Source of the DNA: Melaminivora alkalimesophila
Lineage (GTDB): Bacteria > Pseudomonadota > Gammaproteobacteria > Burkholderiales > Burkholderiaceae_C
DNA length: 10,880 nt
Assembly: GCF_000282995.1 (NCBI RefSeq)
Contig: NZ_ALEE01000396.1
Location: forward strand, 1-10,880
Direction of reading: 5' to 3'
The notes beneath the pieces are model-generated. The model was not told where the DNA came from. It ran no database searches and worked only from the letters and a program-made list of their open reading frames with translations. A program made the translations under genes and the position numbers. Shown piece after piece: positions 1-10,880 of this stretch (its first letter is position 1; each line of letters starts with the position of its first letter).

Positions 1-25
1 CAGGTGCAGCCGCCGCGCCGGTGGC

Positions 26-1051
26 TCAGACGCCGGCCGCGTGGGCCTGCTGGTCGGCGTGGTAGCTCGAACGCACCATCGCGCCCACGGCGGCGTGCGA
101 GAAGCCCATGGCATAGGCCTCGCGCTCGAACATCTTGAAGGTGTCCGGGTGCACATAGCGGCGCACCGGCAGGTGGGCGCTGGAGGGCGCCAGGTACTGG
201 CCGATGGTGAGCATGTCGATGCCGTGTGCGCGCATGTCGCGCATCACCTGCAGGATTTCCTCGTCGGTCTCGCCCAGGCCGACCATCAGGCCGCTTTTGG
301 TGGGCACATCGGGGTGCAGTTCCTTGAATTTCTTCAGCAGGTTCAGGCTGAACTGGTAGTCCGAGCCCGGCCGCGCCTGCTTGTATAGGCGGGGGGCGGT
401 CTCCAGGTTGTGGTTCATCACGTCCGGCGGCGCGGCCTTCAGGATCTCCAGGGCGCGGTCGTCGCGGCCGCGAAAATCCGGCGTCAGGATCTCGATGCGC
501 GTGGCGGGTGACAGCGCGCGCACCTGGCGGATGCACTCGATGAAGTGGCCCGCGCCACCGTCGCGCAGGTCGTCGCGGTCCACGCTGGTGATGACCACGT
601 AGTTCAGTCTCAAAGCGGCGATGGTGCGCGCCAGGTTCAGGGGCTCGTCCGGGTCGAGCGGGTCGGGCCGGCCGTGGCCGACGTCGCAGAACGGGCAGCG
701 GCGCGTGCACTTGTCGCCCATGATCATGAAGGTGGCCGTGCCGCGGCCGAAGCATTCGCCGATGTTCGGGCAGGAGGCTTCCTCGCACACCGTGTGCAGC
801 CTGTGCTCGCGCAGGATGGCCTTGATCTCGTAGAAGCGCGTGGTCGGGCTGCCGGCCTTCACGCGGATCCACTCGGGCTTCTTCAGCACCTCGCCAGGCT
901 CGACCTTGACGGGGATGCGCGCCAGCTTGGCCCCGGCCTTCTGCTTGGCCGAGGGGTCGTAGGACTCGCGCGGCTGCGCCTCGCGGACGACTTCGGAGGT
1001 GCCGGCGCTGCTGGCAGTGCGGGTGATGCTGAAGGTGCTGGTGGAGCTCAT
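26..1051 (-). CDS. lipA: Lipoyl synthase LipA, radical SAM enzyme
   Basis: This cytosolic enzyme inserts two sulfurs into octanoyl chains attached to lipoyl domains (PDH and OGDH E2, glycine cleavage H protein), the last step of lipoate synthesis. The 341-residue protein shows the auxiliary [4Fe-4S] cluster cysteines C89, C94 and C100 ([12 protein letters not shown]), the radical-SAM CxxxCxxC cysteines C115, C119 and C122 (CTRRCPFC), and the C-terminal RSSYHAD motif (about 327-333) whose serine ligates the auxiliary cluster in this family. Residues 1-45 form a Ser/Thr/Ala-rich, poorly conserved extension, so the first cysteine lies about 20 residues later than in E. coli LipA. I chose the ATG at 1051. 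The open frame continues upstream to 1681, but that part lies out of frame inside lipB and resembles no LipA. No clear Shine-Dalgarno precedes this ATG. The gene is 35 nt downstream of lipB on the same strand and is probably cotranscribed. Confidence 0.97.
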   Translation of the reverse strand: MSSTSTFSITRTASSAGTSEVVREAQPRESYDPSAKQKAGAKLARIPVKVEPGEVLKKPEWIRVKAGSPTTRFYEIKAILREHRLHTVCEEASCPNIGECFGRGTATFMIMGDKCTRRCPFCDVGHGRPDPLDPDEPLNLARTIAALRLNYVVITSVDRDDLRDGGAGHFIECIRQVRALSPATRIEILTPDFRGRDDRALEILKAAPPDVMNHNLETAPRLYKQARPGSDYQFSLNLLKKFKELHPDVPTKSGLMVGLGETDEEILQVMRDMRAHGIDMLTIGQYLAPSSAHLPVRRYVHPDTFKMFEREAYAMGFSHAAVGAMVRSSYHADQQAHAAGV

Positions 1052-1086
1052 GGCTGGCAAGGCGATCGCCGCGGGAAAGGACGGGC

Positions 1087-1785
1087 TCAGGGGGCGAGGC
1101 GCCTGCGCAGTTGCTCGGTAAGCACGGCGGCGGCCTCGTCCCAGGAGGCTTGGACGCCGATTGTAGAAAGGTCCACCGTCTGCAACCCCACGTAGCCGCA
1201 AGGGTTGATGCGCGCGAACGGCTCCAGGTCCATCGCCACGTTCAGCGCCACGCCGTGGTAGGTGCAGTGGCGCGAGATCTTGATGCCGAGCGCGGCGATC
1301 TTGCCCAGGCCGGTGAAGTCGGGCTGGGGGGGTGGCGCACCGGGCACGCGCCGCTGGGGGCGCTGCTCCAGCATGGCGTGGCCGAAAGGATCCTGAAGGC
1401 GCACGTAGATGCCGGGCGCGCCGGCCACGCGGTGCCCGGTGACGCCGAAATGCGCAAGCGTGCGGATCACCGCCTCCTCGACGCGGAAGACGTATTCCTT
1501 GACGTAGTAGCCGGCGCGCTGCAGGTCGACCAGCGGGTAGGCGACCACCTGGCCGGGGCCGTGGTAGGTCACCTGGCCGCCGCGGTCGGTGGCGACCACG
1601 GGGATGTCGCCCGGCGCCAGCAGATGGCTTTCCCGGCCCGCCAGGCCCTGGGTGAAGACCGGCGGGTGCTCGCACACCCACAGCTCGTCGGCGGTCGCGG
1701 TTGTGCGCCCGGCGGTGAAGCGCTGCATGGCGGCGTAGGTGTCGGCATGGCCCACCCGCCCGAGCAGGCGCAGCTGCATGGACAT
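1087..1785 (-). CDS. lipB: Octanoyl-[ACP]:protein N-octanoyltransferase LipB
   Basis: LipB moves the octanoyl group from acyl carrier protein to a lysine of lipoyl domains, making the substrate of the LipA encoded just downstream. The 232-residue protein carries the family motif [12 protein letters not shown] (68-79), the catalytic lysine in [11 protein letters not shown] (K162) and the catalytic cysteine in INPCGY (C196), plus the conserved [11 protein letters not shown] stretch (173-183). Between GIYV (126-129) and GKIAAL lies a proline-rich insert of roughly 30 residues that is absent from E. coli LipB. The start is slightly uncertain: ATG at 1785 gives MSMQLRL, while ATG at 1779 has the better spacing from an AGGA upstream. 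The start lies 4 nt after the stop of the DUF493 gene, which suggests translational coupling. Confidence 0.96.
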   Translation of the reverse strand: MSMQLRLLGRVGHADTYAAMQRFTAGRTTATADELWVCEHPPVFTQGLAGRESHLLAPGDIPVVATDRGGQVTYHGPGQVVAYPLVDLQRAGYYVKEYVFRVEEAVIRTLAHFGVTGHRVAGAPGIYVRLQDPFGHAMLEQRPQRRVPGAPPPQPDFTGLGKIAALGIKISRHCTYHGVALNVAMDLEPFARINPCGYVGLQTVDLSTIGVQASWDEAAAVLTEQLRRRLAP

Positions 1786-1789
1786 GGTC

Positions 1790-2092
1790 CTAGAGCACGA
1801 CCTTGACCAGCGGATGGCCGGTCAGGGCCTGGTAGAGCGCGTCGAGCTGCCCGCGGCTGGTGGCGGTGATGGTGATGGTCACGCCCTGGTAATTGCCGCC
1901 GCGGCTGTCGCGCAGTTCGACGGTCGCCGGATCGAAGCTGGGGTCGAAACGCTGCGCCAGCTCGACCACCGCCTCCACCAGACCCGGCGCCTTGGCGCCC
2001 ATGACCTTGATGGGAAAGGACGACGGGTACTCGATCAGCGAGTCCTTGCGCGGATCGGCGGCGCTGCCGTTGGGAGGGGCGGAAGAGGTCAT
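1790..2092 (-). CDS. DUF493 (YbeD-like) family protein
   Basis: This 100-residue protein aligns by eye over its whole length with E. coli YbeD. The shared landmarks are [15 protein letters not shown] (residues 18-32), a [13 protein letters not shown] strand (about 67-79) and a C terminus ending VKVVL. The family has a small alpha/beta fold resembling ACT-type regulatory domains, and its molecular role is not firmly known. The first 16 residues are an extra polar tail. It is the first gene of a DUF493-lipB-lipA block, an order also familiar from E. coli (ybeD near lipB and lipA), which supports a link to lipoate or protein-lipoylation physiology without proving one. The ATG at 2092 is the only good in-frame start. 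No obvious ribosome binding site precedes it, because the 18 nt upstream on this strand are pyrimidine-rich. Confidence 0.92.
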   Translation of the reverse strand: MTSSAPPNGSAADPRKDSLIEYPSSFPIKVMGAKAPGLVEAVVELAQRFDPSFDPATVELRDSRGGNYQGVTITITATSRGQLDALYQALTGHPLVKVVL

Positions 2093-2160
2093 GGAAAAGG
2101 TGGGGCAGGAGCGGCGCAGGGCGGGCAGAGCCGGCGCCGGGGCGCGGGCAGCCCAGCCAC

Positions 2161-2189
2161 TTGGACGGTCCGGGGTTTGTACCTATAAT
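2161..2189 (+). promoter_or_regulatory. Sigma70-type promoter of the atp operon
   Basis: A perfect -10 box TATAAT (2184-2189) lies exactly 17 nt after TTGGAC (2161-2166), which matches the first three bases of the -35 consensus TTGACA. This is the only close sigma70 match I see in the divergent region. It would start transcription near 2196, leaving a leader of about 43 nt before atpI. Its place directly upstream of the operon and the perfect -10 make it the likely main promoter. Confidence 0.8.
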
Positions 2190-2238
2190 GAGAGGCTTTG
2201 CGAAAGTTCCGGCCTGGCCTGTAGGAGAGATCCAGCGA

Positions 2239-2706
2239 ATGACGAAGGCCGCCTTCGAGACCGAAACTGAGGGTGAGGAAGACGACTTCAAGCCCTTGAG
2301 TGCCGAAGAGGCGGCGCGCTGGCGGGAACGCCAGCGGGAGGTGTCGCCGTGGCGCATCGTTGCCGTGCAGTTGCTGGCTGCGGTGCTGGTGGCCCTCGTG
2401 GCCTGGGCCTGGTCCGGCCGCGCCCCGGTGGGGTGGTCGGCGGGCTACGGCGGTCTGGCGGTGGCCTTGCCGGCGGCGCTGTTTGCGCGCGGCGTGCACC
2501 GCCGACGCGCGTCGGCCGGTGCGGCGATGGCGGCCCTGATGGGCTGGGAACTGGTCAAGATCGTATTGACCGTCGCCATGCTGGCGGCGGCGCCGCGGCT
2601 GGTGCCGGGCCTGAGCTGGCTGGCCCTGCTGGCCGGCATGGTGGTGGTGATGAAAACGTACTGGGTCGCGCTGCTGGCGCGCCCCGGTGTCCGACGAACC
2701 GTTTGA
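2239..2706 (+). CDS. atpI: ATP synthase subunit I (AtpI)
   Basis: The 155-residue membrane protein has a charged, acidic N terminus (about 1-37, including EGEEDDF) followed by four hydrophobic segments at roughly 38-57, 66-84, 99-118 and 124-147. The third contains the polar WELVKI stretch. AtpI is a poorly conserved, non-structural product of atp operons, thought to help c-ring assembly or insertion and possibly cation supply. It is identified mainly by position, as the first gene ahead of atpB, and by size and hydrophobic pattern. I chose the ATG at 2239, preceded by AGGAG (2223-2227) at a longish 11-nt spacing. The frame is open back to a TTG at 2161, but that lies in the promoter and would not be transcribed. 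The stop is 22 nt before atpB. Confidence 0.88.
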   Translation: MTKAAFETETEGEEDDFKPLSAEEAARWRERQREVSPWRIVAVQLLAAVLVALVAWAWSGRAPVGWSAGYGGLAVALPAALFARGVHRRRASAGAAMAALMGWELVKIVLTVAMLAAAPRLVPGLSWLALLAGMVVVMKTYWVALLARPGVRRTV

Positions 2707-2713
2707 CATTTGA

Positions 2714-3898
<1,185 letters not shown>

Positions 3899-3934
3899 GA
3901 GACTCCCGACGCCCACGAATAGAAAGGTGTTGCC

Positions 3935-4405
3935 GTGAGTATCAACGCGACCCTGTTCGTTCAGGCCATCGTCTTCCTGATCCTGGTGTGGTTCACGATG
4001 AAGTTCGTGTGGCCGCCGATCGCGAAGGCGCTGGATGAGCGAGCCATGAAAATCGCCGATGGTCTCGCTGCTGCCGACCGCGCCAAATCCGAGCTTGCCG
4101 CCGCCGACCAGCGCGTCAAGCAGGAGCTGGCGGCCGCCAGCAACGAAACCGCGAGCCGCCTGGCCGATGCCGAGCGGCGCGCCCAGGCCATCATCGAGGA
4201 AGCCAAGGCGCGCGCCACCGACGAAGGCAACAAGATCGTCGCAGCCGCCCGCGCCGAGGCCGAGCAGCAGGCCATTGCCGCCCGCGAGGCGCTGCGCGAG
4301 CAGGTGGCGGCCCTGGCCGTCAAGGGCGCCGAGCAGATCCTGCGCAGGGAGGTCGATGCCGGCGTCCATGCCGAGTTGCTCAACCGCCTCAAGACCGAGC
4401 TGTAA
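3935..4405 (+). CDS. atpF: F1Fo ATP synthase subunit b (AtpF)
   Basis: Subunit b is the peripheral stalk, a dimer anchored in the membrane that holds F1 against rotation through delta. The 156-residue protein, the same length as in E. coli, has one N-terminal membrane helix (about 6-24, ending in the conserved FVWPPI) and then a long Ala/Glu/Arg-rich helix from about 30 to 140 that would form the coiled coil, e.g. [15 protein letters not shown]. The start is GTG at 3935, supported by AGGTG (3925-3929) at 5 nt spacing and by the family N terminus MSINATLF. It sits 36 nt after atpE. Its stop codon overlaps the ribosome binding site of atpH, which favours coupled translation. Confidence 0.97.
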   Translation: MSINATLFVQAIVFLILVWFTMKFVWPPIAKALDERAMKIADGLAAADRAKSELAAADQRVKQELAAASNETASRLADAERRAQAIIEEAKARATDEGNKIVAAARAEAEQQAIAAREALREQVAALAVKGAEQILRREVDAGVHAELLNRLKTEL

Positions 4406-4415
4406 GGAGCGATCA

Positions 4416-4961
4416 ATGGCCGAACTCGCCACCATTGCCCGCCCTTACGCCGAGGCCCTGTACCAGGCCTGCGCCGACGCCCAAGGCGGCGCGGACCTGG
4501 GCAGTGCCACGGCCTGGGTGGACGAGCTGGCGGCGATTGCCGCCAACCCCGAACTGCGCCAGCTGGCGGACAACCCGAAGGTCACTGCCGAGCAGGTCTT
4601 CGAGCTGATCGCGGGCGTGGTGCGCTCGCCGCTGCCCGACCTGGGGCGCAACTTCCTGCGCACGGTGGTCGACAACGGCCGCGTGCAGGTCCTGCCCGAG
4701 ATCGCGACGCAGTTCCGCGCCCTGGTCAACCAGCAAAACGGCTCCTCCGACGCCATCGTCTACAGCGCCTATCCGATCGACGAGGCGGCGCTGTCCGGGC
4801 TGCGCGACGCGCTGGAGCGGCGCTTCGGCCGCCGGCTCAACCTGTCCGTGCAGGCCGACGAATCGCTGATCGGGGGCGTGCGCGTGGTGGTGGGTGACGA
4901 GGTGCTCGACACGTCGGTGCGCGCCCGCCTCGAACAAATGAAAGCGGCCCTCGTGGCCTGA
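4416..4961 (+). CDS. atpH: F1 ATP synthase subunit delta (AtpH)
   Basis: Delta joins the top of the alpha3beta3 hexamer to the b-subunit stalk. The 181-residue protein begins [16 protein letters not shown], the standard delta start, has an all-helical N-terminal domain up to about residue 105 (including [14 protein letters not shown]), and ends with the conserved [27 protein letters not shown] region, which carries the family signature. I chose the ATG at 4416: it has AAGGAG (4404-4409) at 6 nt spacing, and this Shine-Dalgarno overlaps the atpF stop. The frame is open upstream to 4059, but that part runs out of frame through atpF and is not delta-like. The TGA stop shares its last base with an in-frame ATG upstream of atpA. 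Confidence 0.97.
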   Translation: MAELATIARPYAEALYQACADAQGGADLGSATAWVDELAAIAANPELRQLADNPKVTAEQVFELIAGVVRSPLPDLGRNFLRTVVDNGRVQVLPEIATQFRALVNQQNGSSDAIVYSAYPIDEAALSGLRDALERRFGRRLNLSVQADESLIGGVRVVVGDEVLDTSVRARLEQMKAALVA

Positions 4962-4993
4962 TGGCCGCAGGTTTCGGCCATTCCAAAGGAAAG

Positions 4994-4998
4994 AAGGA
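4994..4998 (+). promoter_or_regulatory. Ribosome binding site that decides the atpA start
   Basis: AAGGA lies 7 nt before the ATG at 5006, within a purine-rich run (about 4985-5003). An earlier in-frame ATG at 4961 overlaps the atpH stop and would add 15 residues ([15 protein letters not shown]). The Shine-Dalgarno position and the conserved AtpA N terminus [11 protein letters not shown] both favour 5006. Confidence 0.75.
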
Positions 4999-5005
4999 AA
5001 GAGTC

Positions 5006-6565
<1,560 letters not shown>

Positions 6566-6572
6566 AGCGGCG

Positions 6573-6580
6573 AAGGAGGA
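6573..6580 (+). promoter_or_regulatory. Strong ribosome binding site of atpG
   Basis: AAGGAGGA, a nearly full match to the anti-Shine-Dalgarno sequence, lies 6 nt before the atpG ATG at 6587. It is the best Shine-Dalgarno in the operon, although gamma is a single-copy subunit. Confidence 0.75.
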
Positions 6581-6586
6581 GTCTTC

Positions 6587-8933
<2,347 letters not shown>

Positions 8934-8941
8934 TGGAAGCC

Positions 8942-8978
8942 GCGCCGGGCGGACCCCGACCTGCCCGGCGCCCGTTTT
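8942..8978 (+). promoter_or_regulatory. GC hairpin with short T tract between atpD and atpC
   Basis: A perfect 9-bp stem, GCGCCGGGC (8942-8950) pairing with GCCCGGCGC (8963-8971), encloses a 12-nt loop and is followed within 3 nt by four T residues (8975-8978). It resembles a weak intrinsic terminator or an mRNA processing/stability element. Because it lies just after atpD and before the single-copy epsilon gene, it could lower atpC expression or protect the upstream mRNA. The T tract is short, so full termination is unlikely. Confidence 0.6.
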
Positions 8979-9016
8979 CCCTGCCCAGCCTTCACCCTTT
9001 TTGAGGACAAGCCAAG

Positions 9017-9433
9017 ATGAACACCATCCACGTTGATGTGGTCAGTGCCGGGGAGTCCATCTTCTCCGGCGAGGCGCGCTTCGTCGCGCTGCCGGGCGAG
9101 GCGGGCGAGCTCGGCATCTATCCCCGCCACACGCCGCTGATCACCCGCGTCAAGCCGGGCTCGGTGCGCATCGAGCTGCCGGACGGCAACGAGGAGTTCA
9201 TCTTCGTCGCCGGCGGCATCCTGGAGGTGCAGCCCGACTGCGTCACGGTGCTCTCCGACACCGCCATCCGCGGCAAGGACCTGGACGACCAGAAGGCCCA
9301 GGAGGCCAAGCGCGCCGCCGAGCAGGCGGTGCAGAACGCCAAGAGCGAGCTGGACCTGGCGCGCGCCCAGTCGGAGCGGGCGATCATGGCGGCCCAGCTG
9401 GCCGCGCTGCGCAGGTTCCGCGAAAAGCGCTGA
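9017..9433 (+). CDS. atpC: F1 ATP synthase subunit epsilon (AtpC)
   Basis: Epsilon binds gamma at the foot of F1, helps connect the rotor to the c-ring, and inhibits ATP hydrolysis through its mobile C-terminal helices. The 138-residue protein has the N-terminal beta-sandwich (about 1-84) with the conserved [33 protein letters not shown] region, and then an Ala/Glu/Lys-rich helical hairpin (about 88-138). The start ATG at 9017 follows GAGGA (9003-9007) at 9 nt. The 83-nt gap from atpD is the longest in the operon and contains a GC-rich hairpin. This is the last gene of the operon, followed by a terminator. Confidence 0.97.
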   Translation: MNTIHVDVVSAGESIFSGEARFVALPGEAGELGIYPRHTPLITRVKPGSVRIELPDGNEEFIFVAGGILEVQPDCVTVLSDTAIRGKDLDDQKAQEAKRAAEQAVQNAKSELDLARAQSERAIMAAQLAALRRFREKR

Positions 9434-9434
9434 A

Positions 9435-9456
9435 AGCGTCTTTCTGTAAAGGCGCT
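9435..9456 (+). other. Hairpin immediately after atpC
   Basis: AGCGTCTTT (9435-9443) pairs with AAAGGCGCT (9448-9456) through nine pairs, one of them G-U, around the 4-nt loop CTGT. It starts one base after the atpC TGA and has no following T run, so it is more likely an mRNA 3'-end stabiliser than a terminator by itself. Confidence 0.55.
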
Positions 9457-9498
9457 GGACGTGCGGGCGTTGCCTGCGCGGCAGTCCGTCGTACAGAG

Positions 9499-9521
9499 AA
9501 ACCGCCCGCGGGCGGTTTTTT
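9499..9521 (+). terminator. Rho-independent terminator of the atp operon
   Basis: AAACCGCC (9499-9506) pairs perfectly with GGCGGTTT (9511-9518) around the loop CGCG, and the T run covers 9516-9521. This is a canonical intrinsic terminator 65 nt after the atpC stop. It separates the ATP synthase operon from the downstream DNA-repair genes. Confidence 0.93.
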
Positions 9522-9603
9522 CGTTCCCGCGGCCCTGGTGTAGGCCGCTCTCCGACAGACCGACGCGCGCGCGCCGGGGCCGCGCCGGGCAGCGGCGGGG
9601 CTA

Positions 9604-9617
9604 GCATGGGCCCATGC
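9604..9617. promoter_or_regulatory. 14-bp perfect palindrome upstream of the exonuclease gene
   Basis: GCATGGGCCCATGC is identical to its own reverse complement and lies 58 nt before the exonuclease start. The flanking CTAGCAT includes a -10-like TAGCAT (9602-9607), but I see no convincing -35 at the right distance. It could be an operator for a dimeric regulator overlapping the promoter. This is a candidate only. Confidence 0.35.
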
Positions 9618-9675
9618 CACGCGCCGCCGCCCGCCAACCCTCAAGCCCCGCTTGTGCGGACCCGGAGGGTGTGCG

Positions 9676-10734
9676 ATGAGCAGCAGCGACGCCGACTTGG
9701 TGGTCGCCCGCCCCGAGGGTCTGTACTGCCCACCCGGTGGCTTCTACATCGACCCCTGGCGGCCGGTGGAGCGCGCCGTCGTCACGCACGCGCACTCCGA
9801 CCATGCGCGCCCCGGGCACGGCCATTACCTGGCGCACGCGCTGAGCGCCGGCGCCCTGCGTGCACGGCTGGGCGCGGACATCTGCCTGCAGACGCTGGAA
9901 TATGGCGAGCAGGTCGCGCACCACGGTGTGCGCCTCTCGCTGCATCCGGCCGGGCATGTGCTCGGCTCGGCGCAGGTGCGCATCGAGCATGGCGGCCAGG
10001 TCTGGGTGGCCTCGGGCGACTACAAGCTGGAGGACGACGGCACCTGCGCGCCCTTCGAGCCGGTGCGCTGCGACACCTTCATCACCGAGTCGACCTTTGG
10101 TCTGCCGATCTACCGCTGGCCCAGCCAGCCGGAATTGTTCTGCGAGATCGACGGGTGGTGGCGCGCCAATGCGGCCGCCGGGCGGCCTTCGGTGCTGCTG
10201 TGCTACGCCTTCGGCAAGGCGCAGCGCATCCTGCACGGCGTGGACCGCAGCATCGGCCCGATCGTGGTGCACGGTGCGGTGGAGCCGCTCAACGCGGTGT
10301 ACCGGGCGGCCGGCGTGGAGCTTGCGCCCACGCTGCGCGTGAGCGATCCGGGCGTGGATGCGCAGCTGCTGCGCCGCGCGCTGGTGCTGGCCCCGCCCTC
10401 GGCGCAGGGCACGCCCTGGATGCGGCGCTTCGCCCGCCACTCGGATGCCTTTGCCAGCGGCTGGATGCAGCTGCGCGGCGCGCGCCGGCGCCGCGGCGTG
10501 GACCGGGGCTTCGTCATGTCCGACCACGCCGACTGGCCGGGGCTGCAGGCGGCCATTGCCGCCACCGGTGCCGAGCGGGTGTTCGTCACGCACGGCAGCG
10601 TGGCGACGCTGGTGCGCTGGCTGCGCGAGGAGCGTGGCCTGGATGCGCGCGCCTTCCAGACCGAATACGGCCAGGAAGATGAGCCGGCGGTCGCCGCGGG
10701 CCCCGATGGCCGTGGGGAAGGGGCGGGCGCATGA
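9676..10734 (+). CDS. Ligase-associated MBL-fold DNA exonuclease
   Basis: The 352-residue protein is a metallo-beta-lactamase-fold nuclease of the SNM1/CPSF73-like group. Motifs are HAHSDH (38-43, metal ligands), PAGHVLGSAQ (91-100, H94), SGDYK with D115, TESTFG (137-142), and SDHADW (282-287) with THGS (305-308) near the C terminus, which match the later metal and catalytic motifs of beta-CASP-like nucleases. This pattern and the adjoining ligase gene fit the family called ligase-associated DNA damage response exonuclease, predicted to trim DNA ends before sealing. The last 18 or so residues are a Gly/Ala/Glu-rich tail. The ATG at 9676 has GGAGG (9664-9668) at 7 nt. A TTG at 9652 in the same frame is upstream of this site and is rejected. 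The stop overlaps the ligase start as ATGA. Cytosolic; no signal peptide is seen. Confidence 0.92.
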   Translation: MSSSDADLVVARPEGLYCPPGGFYIDPWRPVERAVVTHAHSDHARPGHGHYLAHALSAGALRARLGADICLQTLEYGEQVAHHGVRLSLHPAGHVLGSAQVRIEHGGQVWVASGDYKLEDDGTCAPFEPVRCDTFITESTFGLPIYRWPSQPELFCEIDGWWRANAAAGRPSVLLCYAFGKAQRILHGVDRSIGPIVVHGAVEPLNAVYRAAGVELAPTLRVSDPGVDAQLLRRALVLAPPSAQGTPWMRRFARHSDAFASGWMQLRGARRRRGVDRGFVMSDHADWPGLQAAIAATGAERVFVTHGSVATLVRWLREERGLDARAFQTEYGQEDEPAVAAGPDGRGEGAGA

Positions 10735-10880
10735 AGCGTTTCGCCGCCCTGTACCGGCAGCTCGATGCCAGCACCTCGCTGCTGGCCAAGCAGGCGGCGC
10801 TGCGCGAGTACCTGCAAGCGGCGGCACCGGAGGATGCGGCCTGGGCCGTGTACTTCCTGGCGGGCGGCAAGCCGCGCCAG
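10731..10880 (+). CDS. ATP-dependent DNA ligase, N-terminal part (cut by window end)
   Basis: Only the first 50 residues are present, starting MKRFAALYRQLDASTSLLAK and including DAAWAVYFLAGGKPRQ. This resembles the N terminus of the bacterial ATP-dependent DNA ligases that sit next to the MBL exonuclease. The region belongs to the N-terminal DNA-binding domain, so the nucleotidyl-transfer lysine motif is not yet reached. The start ATG overlaps the exonuclease stop (ATGA), which implies coupled translation. The ribosome binding site is weak and G-rich (about 10714-10724). The identification rests on the short N-terminal match and on gene context. If it is right, an Lhr-type helicase and a metallophosphoesterase are expected downstream. 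Confidence 0.82.
   Translation, partial: MKRFAALYRQLDASTSLLAKQAALREYLQAAAPEDAAWAVYFLAGGKPRQ

Noticed and set aside
1..25. Sequence downstream of lipA at the window edge
   Set aside because: It is too short to judge. I see no hairpin with a T tract or gene start, and any lipA terminator would lie outside the window.
1052..1681. Upstream in-frame extension of lipA by 210 codons
   Set aside because: This part overlaps lipB in another frame, is Arg/Pro/Gly-rich and has no LipA similarity. The normal LipA start at 1051 gives a family-typical length.
2180..2215. Possible minus-strand promoter using ATTATAGG as a -10 for DUF493-lipB-lipA
   Set aside because: TATAGG matches the -10 moderately, but the hexamer 17 nt upstream (GGAACT) is a poor -35. 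It may just be the reverse of the plus-strand TATAAT.
2161..2238. TTG start at 2161 that would extend AtpI by 26 residues
   Set aside because: The extension coincides with the -35 and -10 boxes of the atp promoter and would lie mostly upstream of the transcript start. The ATG at 2239 has a Shine-Dalgarno.
9564..9574. Alternating CG run, Z-DNA-prone
   Set aside because: It is eleven bases long in a very GC-rich spacer, so this is expected by composition and I see no associated element.
9601..10827. A 408-codon open frame on the minus strand
   Set aside because: It is antisense to the exonuclease and ligase start and has His/Ala/Arg-rich composition without motifs, while the plus-strand frame has clear MBL nuclease motifs.

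Overview
The window comes from a GC-rich proteobacterium. The gene content, gene order and protein sequences (a 519-residue AtpA starting [19 protein letters not shown], a DUF493-lipB-lipA block divergent from atpIBEFHAGDC, and a LipB with a long internal insertion) fit Betaproteobacteria, order Burkholderiales, most likely family Comamonadaceae. This placement is inferred from recognition, not from a search. All genes look intact. I see no insertion sequence, phage gene, tRNA, rRNA or CRISPR array.

Layout. Positions 26-2092, minus strand: a DUF493/YbeD-like protein, lipB (octanoyltransferase) and lipA (lipoyl synthase), i.e. the endogenous lipoate pathway. Positions 2093-2238: a shared divergent region holding a good sigma70-type promoter (TTGGAC, 17 nt, TATAAT) that points into the next operon. 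Positions 2239-9433, plus strand: the complete F1Fo ATP synthase operon in the order atpI-atpB-atpE-atpF-atpH-atpA-atpG-atpD-atpC. Positions 9435-9521: a hairpin followed by a textbook intrinsic terminator. Positions 9676-10880, plus strand: a ligase-associated MBL-fold DNA exonuclease overlapping by ATGA with the start of an ATP-dependent DNA ligase that runs off the window. These look like the first two genes of the known exonuclease/ligase/Lhr-type helicase/phosphoesterase DNA-repair cluster.

How the parts work together. Lipoate activates the 2-oxoacid dehydrogenases that feed the respiratory chain, and the respiratory proton gradient drives the ATP synthase, so the two divergent operons share a physiological theme, though nothing here proves co-regulation. 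Within the atp operon all catalytic and proton-path residues that I checked are present. The spacers are more distinctive: a perfect mirror-symmetric pyrimidine tract before atpE (the multicopy c subunit) and a 9-bp GC hairpin between atpD and atpC are plausible stoichiometry-setting elements. The DNA-repair pair after the terminator is a separate transcription unit.

The window is mostly ordinary housekeeping sequence. The best leads are the non-coding elements inside the atp operon and the partly characterised repair module at the right edge. I did not find a clearly undescribed system.
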